A stretch of 64,000 nt of DNA. It comes from Dasania marina DSM 21967 (GTDB taxonomy: Bacteria > Pseudomonadota > Gammaproteobacteria > Pseudomonadales > Dasaniaceae). A program made the position numbers and the translations under genes. Below, piece by piece: positions 19,154 to 29,284 of this stretch. The notes beneath the pieces are model-generated. The model searched no databases. It was not told where the DNA came from and was given only the letters and a program-made list of their open reading frames with translations. Numbering within the stretch: the stretch's first letter is position 1; every line of letters starts with the position of its first letter. The stretch lies in the NCBI RefSeq assembly GCF_000373485.1, contig NZ_KB891589.1, forward strand, positions 88,959 to 152,958, in the 5' to 3' direction.

Positions 19154-19951
19154 TTAATCGTTAAATGCTAAGGTGCCTACATCAACGGCGCTGCCTCCGC
19201 CATCGGCAATCAAGGTAGTACCGGTGACAAAGGATGCATCATCCGAGGCTAAAAACTCAGCGCAGGCGGCTATTTCATCGGGTTCGGCCATGCGTTTTAG
19301 TGGTAGGTGACGTGTGGTTTCGGCGGTCGCTGCATCGGCTGTTATATTTTTAATACGGGCAAGCTCAGCCATTTCCTCTGTGCTCATAGGGGTTTTAACC
19401 CAACCAGGGCATAGGGTGTTGGCGCGTATATTATGGGCTCCACAATCAAGCGCGAGTGAGCGAGTAAGGCCTATTACTGCTGTTTTGCTGGTGACATAAC
19501 TACACATGCCTTGGCCGCTAGTGATGCCGGCCACCGACGCTATATTAACGATAGCACTGGCAGGTCGTTTTGCCATGGCAGGAATGGCCGCGCGAGCCAT
19601 GTGCATCACGCCACTAACATTAATGTCGAAGCTTTGCTGCCACTGCGTTATATCCTGCTCGGTAACGCTACCACTGTAGAGCACGCCAGCATTTGATACC
19701 AAAATATCTAGGCCGCCATAGAGCGCTACGGTTTTATCAACAGCGGCTTGGCAGTCGGCCATCACTGCCACATCGCAGCGTATCGCTTCGCACCCTGTTT
19801 GCTGGGCAATTACCTGCAGCGGCTCTAAACGGCGACCGGTAATAACGACTTTGGCACCCGCCTGAATAAAACGATGGGCTATAGCTGCTCCTATACCGGT
19901 ACCACCGCCGGTGACGATGGCTACTTTGCCTGCTAATCGCGCTATATGCAT
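19154..19951 (-). CDS. Short-chain dehydrogenase/reductase (SDR)
   Basis: A 265-residue classical SDR. The NAD(P) motif TGGGTGIG lies at 14-21, NAG near residue 90 (VSNAGVL), and the catalytic Tyr-Lys pair in YVTSK near residue 155, with the active-site Ser in NIASVAG. The C-terminal [14 protein letters not shown] closes the fold. It probably oxidises or reduces a hydroxy or keto group with NAD(H), but the substrate cannot be read. It is the last minus-strand gene of the catabolic region; linkage to the kinase/lyase genes is by position only. The ATG at 19951 matches the usual SDR N-terminus. Confidence 0.92.
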   Translation of the reverse strand: MHIARLAGKVAIVTGGGTGIGAAIAHRFIQAGAKVVITGRRLEPLQVIAQQTGCEAIRCDVAVMADCQAAVDKTVALYGGLDILVSNAGVLYSGSVTEQDITQWQQSFDINVSGVMHMARAAIPAMAKRPASAIVNIASVAGITSGQGMCSYVTSKTAVIGLTRSLALDCGAHNIRANTLCPGWVKTPMSTEEMAELARIKNITADAATAETTRHLPLKRMAEPDEIAACAEFLASDDASFVTGTTLIADGGGSAVDVGTLAFND

Positions 19952-20137
19952 GCTTATCTACCTTTTTATGGCGAAATAAGTTTAGTATAGGTAATTGCAT
20001 ACGCTTTGCTATCAACCGTAAGGTTTACTACATGCTAATTCCTTTGGCTAGCTCGCTCTTTATTTTTGCTATGATTAGCACATAACCTTCTAAGCAGCGC
20101 TTGCTGTTAGCCATTCATTATTACTAAGAGTCTCCTT

Positions 20138-20701
20138 TTGTCCGTTTTTGAATTAACATTAATTGCCCTGACTTTCTTGATCGGCGCTTCGATTATTTGG
20201 AGTACTATTAGGGTTGGCATATCGCCTATGCCTAGTTCTAGAAAAGCACGTGAGGCGATGATGCAGTTGCTTGCAACGGTAGGGACAGAAGTGGAAAAAA
20301 CGCCTATAGTTGATCTAGGTAGTGGTTGGGGGAGTTTGATTATCCGCTTGGCGATTAAATACCCCGGTCGCCAGGTTGTTGGCTATGAGTTATCCATCAT
20401 GCCATGGTTGGTGACGGTGTTAACCAGTAAGTTATTGGGCTTAAAAAATATTACCGTGTATAGGCAAGACTTTTTAAAGGTAGACTTATCAGCTGACGCA
20501 ATCATCGTTTGCTATTTGTTTCCTGCGGCTATGGCGGCACTTGATGTTAAGCTGGCAGGGCAGAAAACGGCGATCCAGTATCTCATCAGCAATAACTTTG
20601 CATTGCCGTCCTTGCAGGCCGAAAAAACGATACGCTTGGACGATTTTTATCGATCACCTGTTTATCGCTACCACTTAGTTGATGAGGGTAATGGTGGGTG
20701 A
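20138..20701 (+). CDS. Class I SAM-dependent methyltransferase, membrane-anchored
   Basis: A 187-residue protein with an N-terminal hydrophobic helix (FELTLIALTFLIGASIIW) followed by a Rossmann methyltransferase core. Motif I is VDLGSGWGSL (about 55-64) and the acidic end of strand 2 is GYELS; motif IV reads ADAIIVCYLF. The start is a TTG with AAGAG 7 bases upstream; the next Met would remove the membrane helix, so the TTG is preferred. The substrate is unknown. Similar short membrane-anchored methyltransferases occur as single genes in many proteobacteria. Confidence 0.8.
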   Translation: MSVFELTLIALTFLIGASIIWSTIRVGISPMPSSRKAREAMMQLLATVGTEVEKTPIVDLGSGWGSLIIRLAIKYPGRQVVGYELSIMPWLVTVLTSKLLGLKNITVYRQDFLKVDLSADAIIVCYLFPAAMAALDVKLAGQKTAIQYLISNNFALPSLQAEKTIRLDDFYRSPVYRYHLVDEGNGG

Positions 20702-20849
20702 GGCTCACCCTGAGTCAGTCATTAAAGTAAACGTTAACAGAGGCTGTGGCAATATTGTCAACATAGCAAAAATTACCCATGATGCTTTATGAAAAAGATA
20801 AAGTGTTACTTTGCAGGTCTTTCACGTTACGTTAAAAAAACGGATTCAT

Positions 20850-21563
20850 ATGAACAAAAAAATTAGTGTAATTATTGTTTTACTTATTGCTGTAATAGCT
20901 TTGGTGATAGTTTTTATACTCACGCCACCTGCTATAGACTTCACCGCTTATGAAGCTGGTCAAGCTAGAAAAGATGCCTTTGTTGGCCACTTTCAGCCGA
21001 TTATCGCTGAGGAAAATACACGGCTACGAGCGTTACGAAAAGAACTATTGGCGTTGGATGAAACTAGCCGCAACAAATCGTGGGTGCAAGATCTAGCTAT
21101 AAAATATCGTGTCGAGGACTATGATGGCACTAAGGCAGCGCATTGGGACGAGTTGCTTATAAAGGTAGGTGCTATACCTGTGTCATTGTCACTAGCACAG
21201 GCGGCTAATGAAAGTTCTTGGGGTACCTCCCGTTTTGCACGTGTTGCTAATAATTTCTTTGGCCACTGGTGTTTTGAGAAGGGCTGTGGTGTTGTGCCTA
21301 ACAGCCGTAATGCCGGCGCTAGCCATGAAGTGGCAGACTTTGATTCGTCGGTAGATTCGGTTAAATCTTATATGTTGAATCTCAACCGTCACTACGCATA
21401 CACACAGCTTAGAGCTATTCGAAATGAGCTGCGTAGTAATCAACAATCCTTGTCTGGGGCAGCTATGGCTGGCGGCTTAGTGGGATACTCCGAGCGGGGA
21501 GAGGCATATATAGAAGAACTTAGAGAGATGATTCGTTTTAATCAGTGGGCGCAGTTCGATTAG
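20850..21563 (+). CDS. Bax-family glucosaminidase domain protein
   Basis: A 237-residue protein with an N-terminal membrane anchor (VIIVLLIAVIALVIVFIL) and a C-terminal mannosyl-glycoprotein endo-beta-N-acetylglucosaminidase domain (about 110-235). The domain contains SLAQAANESSWGTSRFARVANNFFG, where the Glu in NESSWG is the expected catalytic acid, and the conserved LNRHYAY and GYSERGEAYIEEL. Such domains cut peptidoglycan glycan strands in the periplasm; E. coli Bax is the reference. The frame is open 13 codons upstream, but the ATG at 20850 starts just before the anchor. It stands alone and is followed by a hairpin. Confidence 0.88.
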   Translation: MNKKISVIIVLLIAVIALVIVFILTPPAIDFTAYEAGQARKDAFVGHFQPIIAEENTRLRALRKELLALDETSRNKSWVQDLAIKYRVEDYDGTKAAHWDELLIKVGAIPVSLSLAQAANESSWGTSRFARVANNFFGHWCFEKGCGVVPNSRNAGASHEVADFDSSVDSVKSYMLNLNRHYAYTQLRAIRNELRSNQQSLSGAAMAGGLVGYSERGEAYIEELREMIRFNQWAQFD

Positions 21564-21608
21564 ATATAAGCTGTTTGTGTTTAAAGATGAAGGCTAGAAA
21601 TAAACGAA

Positions 21609-21641
21609 GGGAATATATGGGGCCAAACCCTATATATTCCC
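21609..21641. terminator. Hairpin between convergent glucosaminidase and Hsp70-like genes
   Basis: GGGAATATATGGGG (21609-21622) pairs with CCCTATATATTCCC (21628-21641) with one mismatch, on a five-base loop. It sits in the 85 bases between two convergent genes and can serve both strands. There is no long T run. Confidence 0.65.
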
Positions 21642-21648
21642 TTAGCGA

Positions 21649-23025
21649 TCAAAGCTTACATTCATAGGCATAATAACTAGCTATGGCTAAGCCGCTGGCA
21701 ACACTAGTAAAGGTGTTGTGTTGCACCACTTTATTAGGGAATTCACTTTCTAATAACGCTAGCACCGCGGCAATGCGAGATGAGCCGCCAGTGCGAACAA
21801 CATAATCTAAGGTGTTAGCGTCGGCCTGAGTATTTTTAAACAGATTATCAATACACAGCTGTAGAGCATCCATGACTTCGGCAATAATGTCATTAAATTG
21901 TTGGCGATTAAGCGGTATTTCCAACTGCAGCTCTGGAATAGATAACACGGTGTTTTCTGCGTCTGATAGAGCAATTTTGGCGGCTTTGATTTGTTGAAAA
22001 ATACTGTAGCTATAGTTGTGTCGTATCACATCTTGTAAACGTAGCAGTTTTTCTTGCTCGGTATCATTCTGGGCGAGGTATTCAGCAATGGTTGCCGTGT
22101 ACTGGTTTTGATTTAAGGTATGGGTGATAGTCCAGTTTAATAACGCTTTCTCATATTGGTCGAAGGGAAACGGGGTGGTGACTAGCATGCCATCCACCAT
22201 TCGTGACCACTGCACACCTTTACCTAATTCGGGGAAGATCAATTTTTTATAAATGAGTTGATCGATATAGTCACCGCCTAAAGCAACACCCTCGGTACCC
22301 AGCACTTGAAATTGGTTGTCTTGATAGTTCACTAGGCATAAATCGAGGGTGCCGCCACCAAAGTCCACGGTTAAAACGGTACTGCCATCCTTAATATTAT
22401 TCTCTTGCACGAAACTTAAGCACGCGGCTACAGGTTCGGGATAAAAAGTCACTTGGCCCAGTTGCGCGTAAGTGCTGCTCTCTTGAATTCTATCGGTGGC
22501 GAGTGCATTTTTACCGGCGTCGCTACCTTCAAATTCTACCGGCCGGCCCATGTAAATGCCCTTGGCAACCGGGCCAACAGCGGTGCTTATGGCATTACGA
22601 AACGACAATAAAATGGGGGTAATTAATGCCACTAGACGATAAGGGCGATCAAATACCATTAGTCGGCGGATATTCTCTTTACCCAATAGCCGTTTGATGC
22701 CTAAAAATAAACGGCCAGGTAAATCGTGATCTTCAACCGCGCCGTAAACTTTTTGATTGCCTACCCCTTCGCTTTCTGAACCCTCAAATTCGGATTCTAC
22801 CTCGGCAATAAGCTTAGCGGTCATCTCAATGCGGCGATCTGAATTTTCTTCAACATAGGACTTTATCGCCACGGAGCCGGTGAGTGCTTGAAAATCGCGG
22901 TCGAGATGAATGGCTGTAGGCACTGTCTGTGCACCGAGTTCAACTTCTATCATCCGTACATTGACGCCATCAAACACCGCCACGGCGGAATTAGAGGTAC
23001 CAAAATCGATGCCTATACCTTTCAT
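21649..23025 (-). CDS. yegD: Hsp70-family chaperone-like ATPase, YegD type
   Basis: A 458-residue actin/Hsp70-fold protein without the usual substrate-binding half, as in E. coli YegD. Phosphate motifs are visible: GIGIDFGTSNSAVAV at the N-terminus, TVDFGGGTLDLCL in the middle and VVRTGGSSRIAAV near the end. The length fits YegD (about 450) and not DnaK (about 640). Function is poorly known; it is thought to be a chaperone relative. It is transcribed alone, with a 600-base region upstream that contains no recognised gene. Confidence 0.9.
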   Translation of the reverse strand: MKGIGIDFGTSNSAVAVFDGVNVRMIEVELGAQTVPTAIHLDRDFQALTGSVAIKSYVEENSDRRIEMTAKLIAEVESEFEGSESEGVGNQKVYGAVEDHDLPGRLFLGIKRLLGKENIRRLMVFDRPYRLVALITPILLSFRNAISTAVGPVAKGIYMGRPVEFEGSDAGKNALATDRIQESSTYAQLGQVTFYPEPVAACLSFVQENNIKDGSTVLTVDFGGGTLDLCLVNYQDNQFQVLGTEGVALGGDYIDQLIYKKLIFPELGKGVQWSRMVDGMLVTTPFPFDQYEKALLNWTITHTLNQNQYTATIAEYLAQNDTEQEKLLRLQDVIRHNYSYSIFQQIKAAKIALSDAENTVLSIPELQLEIPLNRQQFNDIIAEVMDALQLCIDNLFKNTQADANTLDYVVRTGGSSRIAAVLALLESEFPNKVVQHNTFTSVASGLAIASYYAYECKL

Positions 23026-23625
23026 AGTTACTCACTGTAATCAATTGTAATGCGTGCGGCTAAAGCTAGTTAGACATCGATTTGATATTAATGATGTCCA
23101 CGCCGTGCGAGGAGTCTGTTGTCTATATTTTAAAAAGCCCGCGATTAGGCCACAACGGCTTATCGTTGTCTATCGTTGTAGAGGTTAAAAGGTGATTATA
23201 TTTTGATCGGGTGTTTGCTGGGTAATAGGTGCTCCCTAGGTATTCCCCCAGTTCCCTTTCTGCCCAGGGTTTATGGCAAGTCAAAGTGGCTCAATTACTG
23301 CGATGCAATATGGAGGCAACACGGGGAAAGAGGCATCGAATAACACAGAGTTAAGCTGAGGGATCAGCTATTCCGTCTTCAGGGGCGGAAAAAGCGTCTT
23401 ATGCGTTGGTCGCCTGAAGAAGTGGCCGGATGGTGAGCTAGCGAATAAACCATAGCTTTGGTGCTACATTGAGGCATTGTAAATAAGCTAGCCCCCATCA
23501 ATTTATACGCTTTTTCATTATTAGTGAGAGTAGCTAGAATTCGCCTTGGCAATGTTTAGGGGGCTATTTTATCTTTATTGTGGGCTTAACTAGCTATAGC
23601 TGTTTTTGAGGAGCATGGCATAAGG
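23026..23625. other. 600-base region with no recognised gene, one strong inverted repeat
   Basis: No frame gives a recognisable protein. CTTCAGG (23377-23383) and CCTGAAG (23414-23420) form an inverted repeat around an internal GCG-rich segment. One plus-strand frame is open for about 50 codons and, after a TAA, for about 31 more (ending RWSPEEVAGW near 23430), which might be debris of a coding gene, possibly a transposase, but I cannot identify it. Confidence 0.4.
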
Positions 23626-24390
23626 CTAATAGTTAGTTATGCCGTATTGCTGGTGTGTTTGTTTTATCGTTCCATCCTGTAACGCCTGCAATAAACCTTT
23701 GTTAACTAATTTCTCCAATCTTTTCCCTTTGGTGGTTGGTGACAGGCCAAAGAAAAGTTTGCTCCTAATGCAGCCGCTAAAATAATGGTTTTCAGTAAGA
23801 TTGTTTTTCTTCGATAAATAGCCAGTAACATCCATATTGTCATGAATTACGTCAACTTCTTTGTTGTGTAAGGCTTTAACTAGCGATTCGGTGTTGGAAT
23901 ATTTTTTTAATAAATGTCTATTCTCGCTGTATTGGAAAGATTTTTTTCGCAAAGGGCTGAAACCGTCAGTATATTCAGAGACTATTCCCAGCGTTACATC
24001 ATCTAACGATGCGTTTGAAAGGTATTGCCATTGCTCATGTAAAGTAATGAAGCATGAGTGCATATAAGAGAAGTGAACTTCTGGGATAAGCAAATAATTA
24101 CTGTCTACACCGCTTGCCGCGATTAAAACGTCGGCCTTACTGCTGGCGACTTGTTGTATGGCGTCATGCCAATTGGTGGTTTTATATATAACCGTAAAGC
24201 CAGCAGCTTCAAAAATGTCTTTTGCTATATCAACACCTATGCCATGTCGCTCGTTGGTTGCCAAGCATGAGAACGGACACCATGCATCAGCTACTAGGGT
24301 GATTGTTTCTGCCTTAGCGTTTGTGTTTAATAAAATAAACAACATGAAAAAAACATATTTCGCTATTCTATTTTTAGGGTTTATAGGCAT
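23626..24390 (-). CDS. Periplasmic solute-binding protein, family 3-like
   Basis: A 254-residue protein with a signal peptide (KYVFFMLFILLNTNAKA) and the two-lobed type 3 solute-binding fold: ITLVADAWCPFSC, then GIGVDIAKDIFEAAGF, then VDVIHDNMDVTGYLSKK and a C-terminal GLLQALQDGTIKQTHQQYG. Two Cys in WCPFSC are unusual near the ligand entrance. Amino-acid-type ligands are common in the family. No permease or ATPase genes are adjacent, so it may be an orphan receptor or scavenging protein and not part of an ABC importer. Confidence 0.85.
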   Translation of the reverse strand: MPINPKNRIAKYVFFMLFILLNTNAKAETITLVADAWCPFSCLATNERHGIGVDIAKDIFEAAGFTVIYKTTNWHDAIQQVASSKADVLIAASGVDSNYLLIPEVHFSYMHSCFITLHEQWQYLSNASLDDVTLGIVSEYTDGFSPLRKKSFQYSENRHLLKKYSNTESLVKALHNKEVDVIHDNMDVTGYLSKKNNLTENHYFSGCIRSKLFFGLSPTTKGKRLEKLVNKGLLQALQDGTIKQTHQQYGITNY

Positions 24391-24497
24391 ATTAGGGTGT
24401 TTGATTATTAAGGATGCTTACGTTTATAGAGTGTAGCTGTAATATTTTAATATGTCTTATTTTTAGATAAACCAAAGCCCTATGATTTAGTGGTGGT

Positions 24498-25103
24498 TCA
24501 TGTAGGCTTTTTTTGTGTTTTCTGGTAGCTCGCTTGTTGTAAGGCAATCATCTTTTCAAAGGGCATAAGCATTTGCTTAAACTCAGCATGGTGCTCGAGT
24601 TGCTGCATGGCTTGGGCGATGCTTTCTATGGTCGACAGGCCATTGCTTATAGATGTTTTCCTGATTTGATACTGTGAGGCTAAGCCGCCGCTGAGGTTGA
24701 CTCTAGGTAGGTTTTGTAATGCCGGGTGTAGGTGCAACATTTTTTTGGATTTACGCCAGCTAGCATCGATGACTATCAGTTGTTGTATGGCTGGAGTGAT
24801 GGCATCTTCGTTAACGCTATCACCAATTTCTGGGGTGGCAGGTAGCCAGCTCAACGAGGGGTAAAGCAGGGCAGATGGGATGCCAAGCATGTTTTTTAAG
24901 TCAGTATTGGATAATGTTTCGGCAATAATAAGCTCGCTATTGCTTAGGCATAGCTTGGCCATGCGGCCGGTGTTAAAGGGATGGGTAGCCTCTAGCGGGT
25001 GCTGTATGATCAGCACTTTAATGTTATTGCTAAGCTTAACCAGTGCGCTGCAGTAGCAGGTGGCTAGTGGGCGCTGGCAGTTTGGGCAGGTGGCTCTAGG
25101 CAT
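24498..25103 (-). CDS. DTW-domain protein (TapT/YfiP-like tRNA-uridine aminocarboxypropyltransferase)
   Basis: A 201-residue DTW-domain protein. The N-terminal zinc-like CPNCQRPLATCYC motif and the HPLEATHPFNTGRMA segment are typical. The signature D-[TS]-x-W reads DASW here (VIDASWRKSKKML), a known variation position. Family members add the 3-amino-3-carboxypropyl group of SAM to uridine in tRNA (E. coli TapT acts at U47). The start lies only 31 bases from the divergent GNAT gene. Function is by family; the Ala in place of Thr in the signature is worth noting. Confidence 0.87.
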   Translation of the reverse strand: MPRATCPNCQRPLATCYCSALVKLSNNIKVLIIQHPLEATHPFNTGRMAKLCLSNSELIIAETLSNTDLKNMLGIPSALLYPSLSWLPATPEIGDSVNEDAITPAIQQLIVIDASWRKSKKMLHLHPALQNLPRVNLSGGLASQYQIRKTSISNGLSTIESIAQAMQQLEHHAEFKQMLMPFEKMIALQQASYQKTQKKPT

Positions 25104-25134
25104 AAATGACGTTTTTTAGAGTTTATTGAGTGGT

Positions 25135-25590
25135 ATGAAAGCGATTAAGCCCTTAACTGTGGCTACTTTAACAGCAGTGCAAACGCCATTGGCGAATAAA
25201 TTCTACCGCAAGTATGGTTTTCGTGGCAAAGCTAAACGTCATGAGCCCTGTGTGGTGGTGAGAGATGAGCACAACGCGATTATTGCCTGCGCTTACCTCA
25301 GAAATTATAAAACCATTAATCTATTGGCCGGTGTAGCGGTGGCACCCGCGTATCAAGGCCAGGGTGTTGCACGGTTATTGTTAAACCAGCTGGTGGGTTA
25401 TTTTGATCAACGCACTTATACCTTCCCTTATCAGCACTTGCAGTCATTGTATGCTTCGTTAGGGTTTGCTCTGGTGGCGCCAGATCAGCAAGCTGAAACT
25501 GTGAGTGACATATATTATCGCTACCGAGAGCAGGGTAGGCCTATAGTGATGATGCTGTATCAGCCGCGCCCTAGTAGGACGTTAGGTTGA
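25135..25590 (+). CDS. GNAT-family N-acetyltransferase
   Basis: A 151-residue GNAT protein. Motif A reads VAVAPAYQGQGVARLLLNQL (Q-x-x-G-x-A for acetyl-CoA), and the C-terminal part ends with a Tyr-rich strand (DIYYRYREQGRPIVMMLY). The frame is open to a TTG at 25126; the ATG at 25135 is chosen. The acceptor is unknown. A decayed copy of the motif A region lies at 34015-34110, and a decayed end of the Lon-like gene lies just downstream of this gene, so this locus and the Lon-like locus share ancestry. Confidence 0.85.
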   Translation: MKAIKPLTVATLTAVQTPLANKFYRKYGFRGKAKRHEPCVVVRDEHNAIIACAYLRNYKTINLLAGVAVAPAYQGQGVARLLLNQLVGYFDQRTYTFPYQHLQSLYASLGFALVAPDQQAETVSDIYYRYREQGRPIVMMLYQPRPSRTLG

Positions 25591-25631
25591 GTCTGTAGCG
25601 CTTATGCTTGGGCGTTGTGGGGGAGGCTGTA

Positions 25632-25712
25632 TTGGTTTTTTTGGTGGACGTTATTGAATGTGTGATACGAGCAAAGTATTCAAGCTGCTTAATAGCGCAG
25701 TCGTTGAACATA
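25632..25712 (-). pseudogene. Relic of the 3' end of a Lon-like protease gene
   Basis: On the minus strand this reads MFNDCAIKQLEYFARITHSI and continues TSTKK. The last residues of the intact Lon-like protein at 34131-36512 are TFNDRVVKQLEYFARITRSI then SPSKTKSL. About 17 of 25 positions match, and the nucleotide similarity (for example TATTGAA, GCAAAGTATTC) ends on both sides. No other part of the protease gene is present here. It lies 42 bases after the GNAT stop, convergent to it, the same arrangement as at 34.0 kb. Confidence 0.85.
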
Positions 25713-25756
25713 GCAAGTTCACTTGTTAATTGAGGATGTTAAAGGCGCGAAGGTCT

Positions 25757-25795
25757 AAAAAAACAAGGCCTGTTTTTTAAACCAGGCCCAAATAG
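25757..25795 (-). terminator. Terminator after the S-formylglutathione hydrolase gene
   Basis: GGCCTG (25767-25772) pairs with CAGGCC (25783-25788), flanked on the minus-strand 3' side by a run of T (complement of AAAAAAACAA at 25757-25766). It lies just downstream of the fghA stop at 25812. Confidence 0.75.
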
Positions 25796-25811
25796 ACAAA
25801 CAATAATTGCG

Positions 25812-26651
25812 TTATTTGTTTAGATAAGTTGCATGAAAACGCAGGTGGTCTTCAATAAAGCTCGCAATAAAATAGTAGCTGTGATCGTAGCCTTCCTGCA
25901 TGCGTATTTCTAGCGGGTAACTACTGGCTAGTGCTGCGGCTTGTAAGGTTTCTGGCCTTAACTGTTCCTGTAAAAAATCATCTGCTTCACCTTGGTCAAC
26001 AAGGGCGGGGATAAACGCGGTTGCCTGGCGCATTAATACGCTGGCATCATGTTTTTGCCAAGTGGCTTGGTCTTTACCTAAGTAAGCGGTAAAGGCTTTT
26101 TGCCCCCAAGGGCAGTTGATGGGATTGTTGATAGGGCTAAATGCGGACATAGAGCAATAGCGCTCAGGGTTTAGCATGGCAATAGTCAATGCGCCATGGC
26201 CGCCCATAGAGTGGCCAGAAATAGCACGTTTGTTGGTGACCGGAAAGTTAGCTTCGATTAATTCCGGCAATTCCTTAAGCACGTAATCGTACATCTGATA
26301 ATGGCTACTCCACGGCGCCTGTGTGGCGTTAACGTAGAAGCCCGCGCCTTGGCCTAGGTCGTAAGCCTCGTCGTTGGCGACATCGTCACCACGGGGGCTG
26401 GTGTCGGGGGCGACGATAGCTATGCCTAGTTCTGCGGCTATACGCTGGGCACCCGCTTTTTGCATCATGTTTTCATCGCTGCAGGTCAGGCCAGATAGCC
26501 AGTATAGTACCGGTACTTTGTCACCGTTAGCTGCTTGCGGTGGTAGGTAAATAGCAAAGCGCATGCTGCAGTTTAAAACCGTAGATAAGTGGCTGTATTG
26601 TTTATGCCAGCCACCAAATGCTTTATTTACCGTTAAATTTTCTATGCTCAT
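25812..26651 (-). CDS. fghA: S-formylglutathione hydrolase
   Basis: A 279-residue esterase-D-type serine hydrolase. The nucleophile is Ser148 (GHSMGGHGA), and the catalytic His lies in GYDHSYYF near the C-terminus, with the Asp in QGEADDFL. The length and N-terminus (CSMRFAIYLPPQA) match the family. It hydrolyses S-formylglutathione to formate and glutathione, the second step of glutathione-dependent formaldehyde detoxification in the cytoplasm. It lies 46 bases after the class III alcohol dehydrogenase gene on the same strand, forming the standard two-gene operon. Confidence 0.96.
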   Translation of the reverse strand: MSIENLTVNKAFGGWHKQYSHLSTVLNCSMRFAIYLPPQAANGDKVPVLYWLSGLTCSDENMMQKAGAQRIAAELGIAIVAPDTSPRGDDVANDEAYDLGQGAGFYVNATQAPWSSHYQMYDYVLKELPELIEANFPVTNKRAISGHSMGGHGALTIAMLNPERYCSMSAFSPINNPINCPWGQKAFTAYLGKDQATWQKHDASVLMRQATAFIPALVDQGEADDFLQEQLRPETLQAAALASSYPLEIRMQEGYDHSYYFIASFIEDHLRFHATYLNK

Positions 26652-26697
26652 ATTAAGGCCTTAATGGCTGCCTCATGAAGAGGCAGCTGATTAACGA

Positions 26698-28179
<1,482 letters not shown>

Positions 28180-29046
28180 ATGATATGGGAAGGCGTTAGT
28201 GAGTTTGTGTCTGTGGCAGAAAGTGAGAGCTTCACTCAGGCATCCCAAAAGTTAGGGGTTTCTACGGCCCAGGTAAGCCGGCAGGTTAGCGCTTTAGAGC
28301 AGCGGCTCAATATCAAATTGTTTTACCGCACTACCCGCAAGGTGTCGCTAACTGAAGAAGGGCGGGTGTTTTATCAGCACTGCCGCAGCGTGTTAGACGG
28401 TTTGGATACCGCAGTGCGGGCGGTGACTAATTTACAATCTAAGCCTCAGGGTAAAATTAAACTCACTGCCCCTGTGAGCTATGGCGAGCAGCAAATACTG
28501 CCCTTGCTTAATGACTTTATGGTGGAATATACAGAAGTTGATATTTCTACCAATCTCAGTAATCAGCGTGTGGATTTAGTTGAAGAGGGCTATGACTTAG
28601 CCATACGCATAGGGAACTTAAGCGACTCGACTATGATGGCTAAAAAACTAGGCAAGCGCACAAACTACCTCTGCGCCTCACCTGCGTATTTGGCAAGTTA
28701 TGGCATGCCTAACTCACTCTCTGAACTCAGCCAGCACAGCTGCCTGCTAGGGACTTCAGATTATTGGCGCTTTAGAGAGGCCGGCAAAGAAAAAACAATG
28801 CGATTTGTGCCGCGCTTTCGTTATAACGGTGGTATTGGTTTGGTTGATGCTGCGCTAAAAGGCTTGGGTATCGTGCAATTACCTGATTATTTAGTGCAGG
28901 ATCATTTAAGCAGTGGTGGCTTAATCTCCCTATTAGACAATTATAGAGAGCCCGATGAATGGATATGGGCGGTTTACCCTCACAATCGCCAGTTGTCATT
29001 AAAAATACGCTTGCTGGTAGATTACTTAGCCAAGCACATCGCGTAG
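28180..29046 (+). CDS. LysR-family transcriptional regulator of the formaldehyde locus
   Basis: A 288-residue LysR protein. The N-terminal winged HTH (about 1-65: FTQASQKLGVSTAQVSRQVSALEQRL) and the periplasmic-binding-like effector domain (about 90-285) are complete. It is divergent from frmA-fghA, the usual place for LysR regulators of glutathione-dependent formaldehyde operons, so it probably activates them in response to formaldehyde or its glutathione adduct. A decayed partial copy (residues about 147-190 equivalents) lies at 30371-30555. Confidence 0.92.
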   Translation: MIWEGVSEFVSVAESESFTQASQKLGVSTAQVSRQVSALEQRLNIKLFYRTTRKVSLTEEGRVFYQHCRSVLDGLDTAVRAVTNLQSKPQGKIKLTAPVSYGEQQILPLLNDFMVEYTEVDISTNLSNQRVDLVEEGYDLAIRIGNLSDSTMMAKKLGKRTNYLCASPAYLASYGMPNSLSELSQHSCLLGTSDYWRFREAGKEKTMRFVPRFRYNGGIGLVDAALKGLGIVQLPDYLVQDHLSSGGLISLLDNYREPDEWIWAVYPHNRQLSLKIRLLVDYLAKHIA

Positions 29047-29116
29047 GTTTTTTATTATTGTTAAGGTCAAAAAAACATGAAGGCTAGGCGTTTCGTAAGT
29101 ATTCAATGACGTATAG

Positions 29117-29230
29117 GTAGTTAACATAATAAACGAAAATAAATCCGCTGATGTTTCTACTGCTGAAGAGGAAGTATTTGGAATATCTGAGGCTGTGTTA
29201 CAGCAAGGGCGTGGCAAACAGAAGAGTTAG
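29117..29230 (+). pseudogene. Possible gene remnant, C-terminal end only
   Basis: A frame open for 37 codons between a TAG at 29114 and the TAG at 29228, reading NENKSADVSTAEEEVFGISE and ending GRGKQKS. Amino acid make-up looks protein-like (acidic stretch, basic tail), but there is no start codon at its head. It may be the end of a lost gene. I do not recognise a family. Confidence 0.25.
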
Positions 29231-29233
29231 AAT

Positions 29234-29267
29234 GCAGCATAGCCCGTATTAAACGAAACTATGCTGC
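29234..29267. terminator. Hairpin after the Gfa-like gene
   Basis: GCAGCATAG (29234-29242) pairs perfectly with CTATGCTGC (29259-29267) on a 16-base loop. It lies 18 bases beyond the stop of the minus-strand Gfa-like gene. No T run follows on the minus strand, so strength is uncertain. Confidence 0.5.
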
Positions 29268-29284
29268 AATGTAAAGATTAAACT

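Noticed and set aside
23220..23300. Cobalamin riboswitch on the minus strand
   Set aside because: Only a GGGAA-like stretch resembles it; the B12 box and the rest of the fold were not found, and the downstream gene (YegD-like) is not a usual target.
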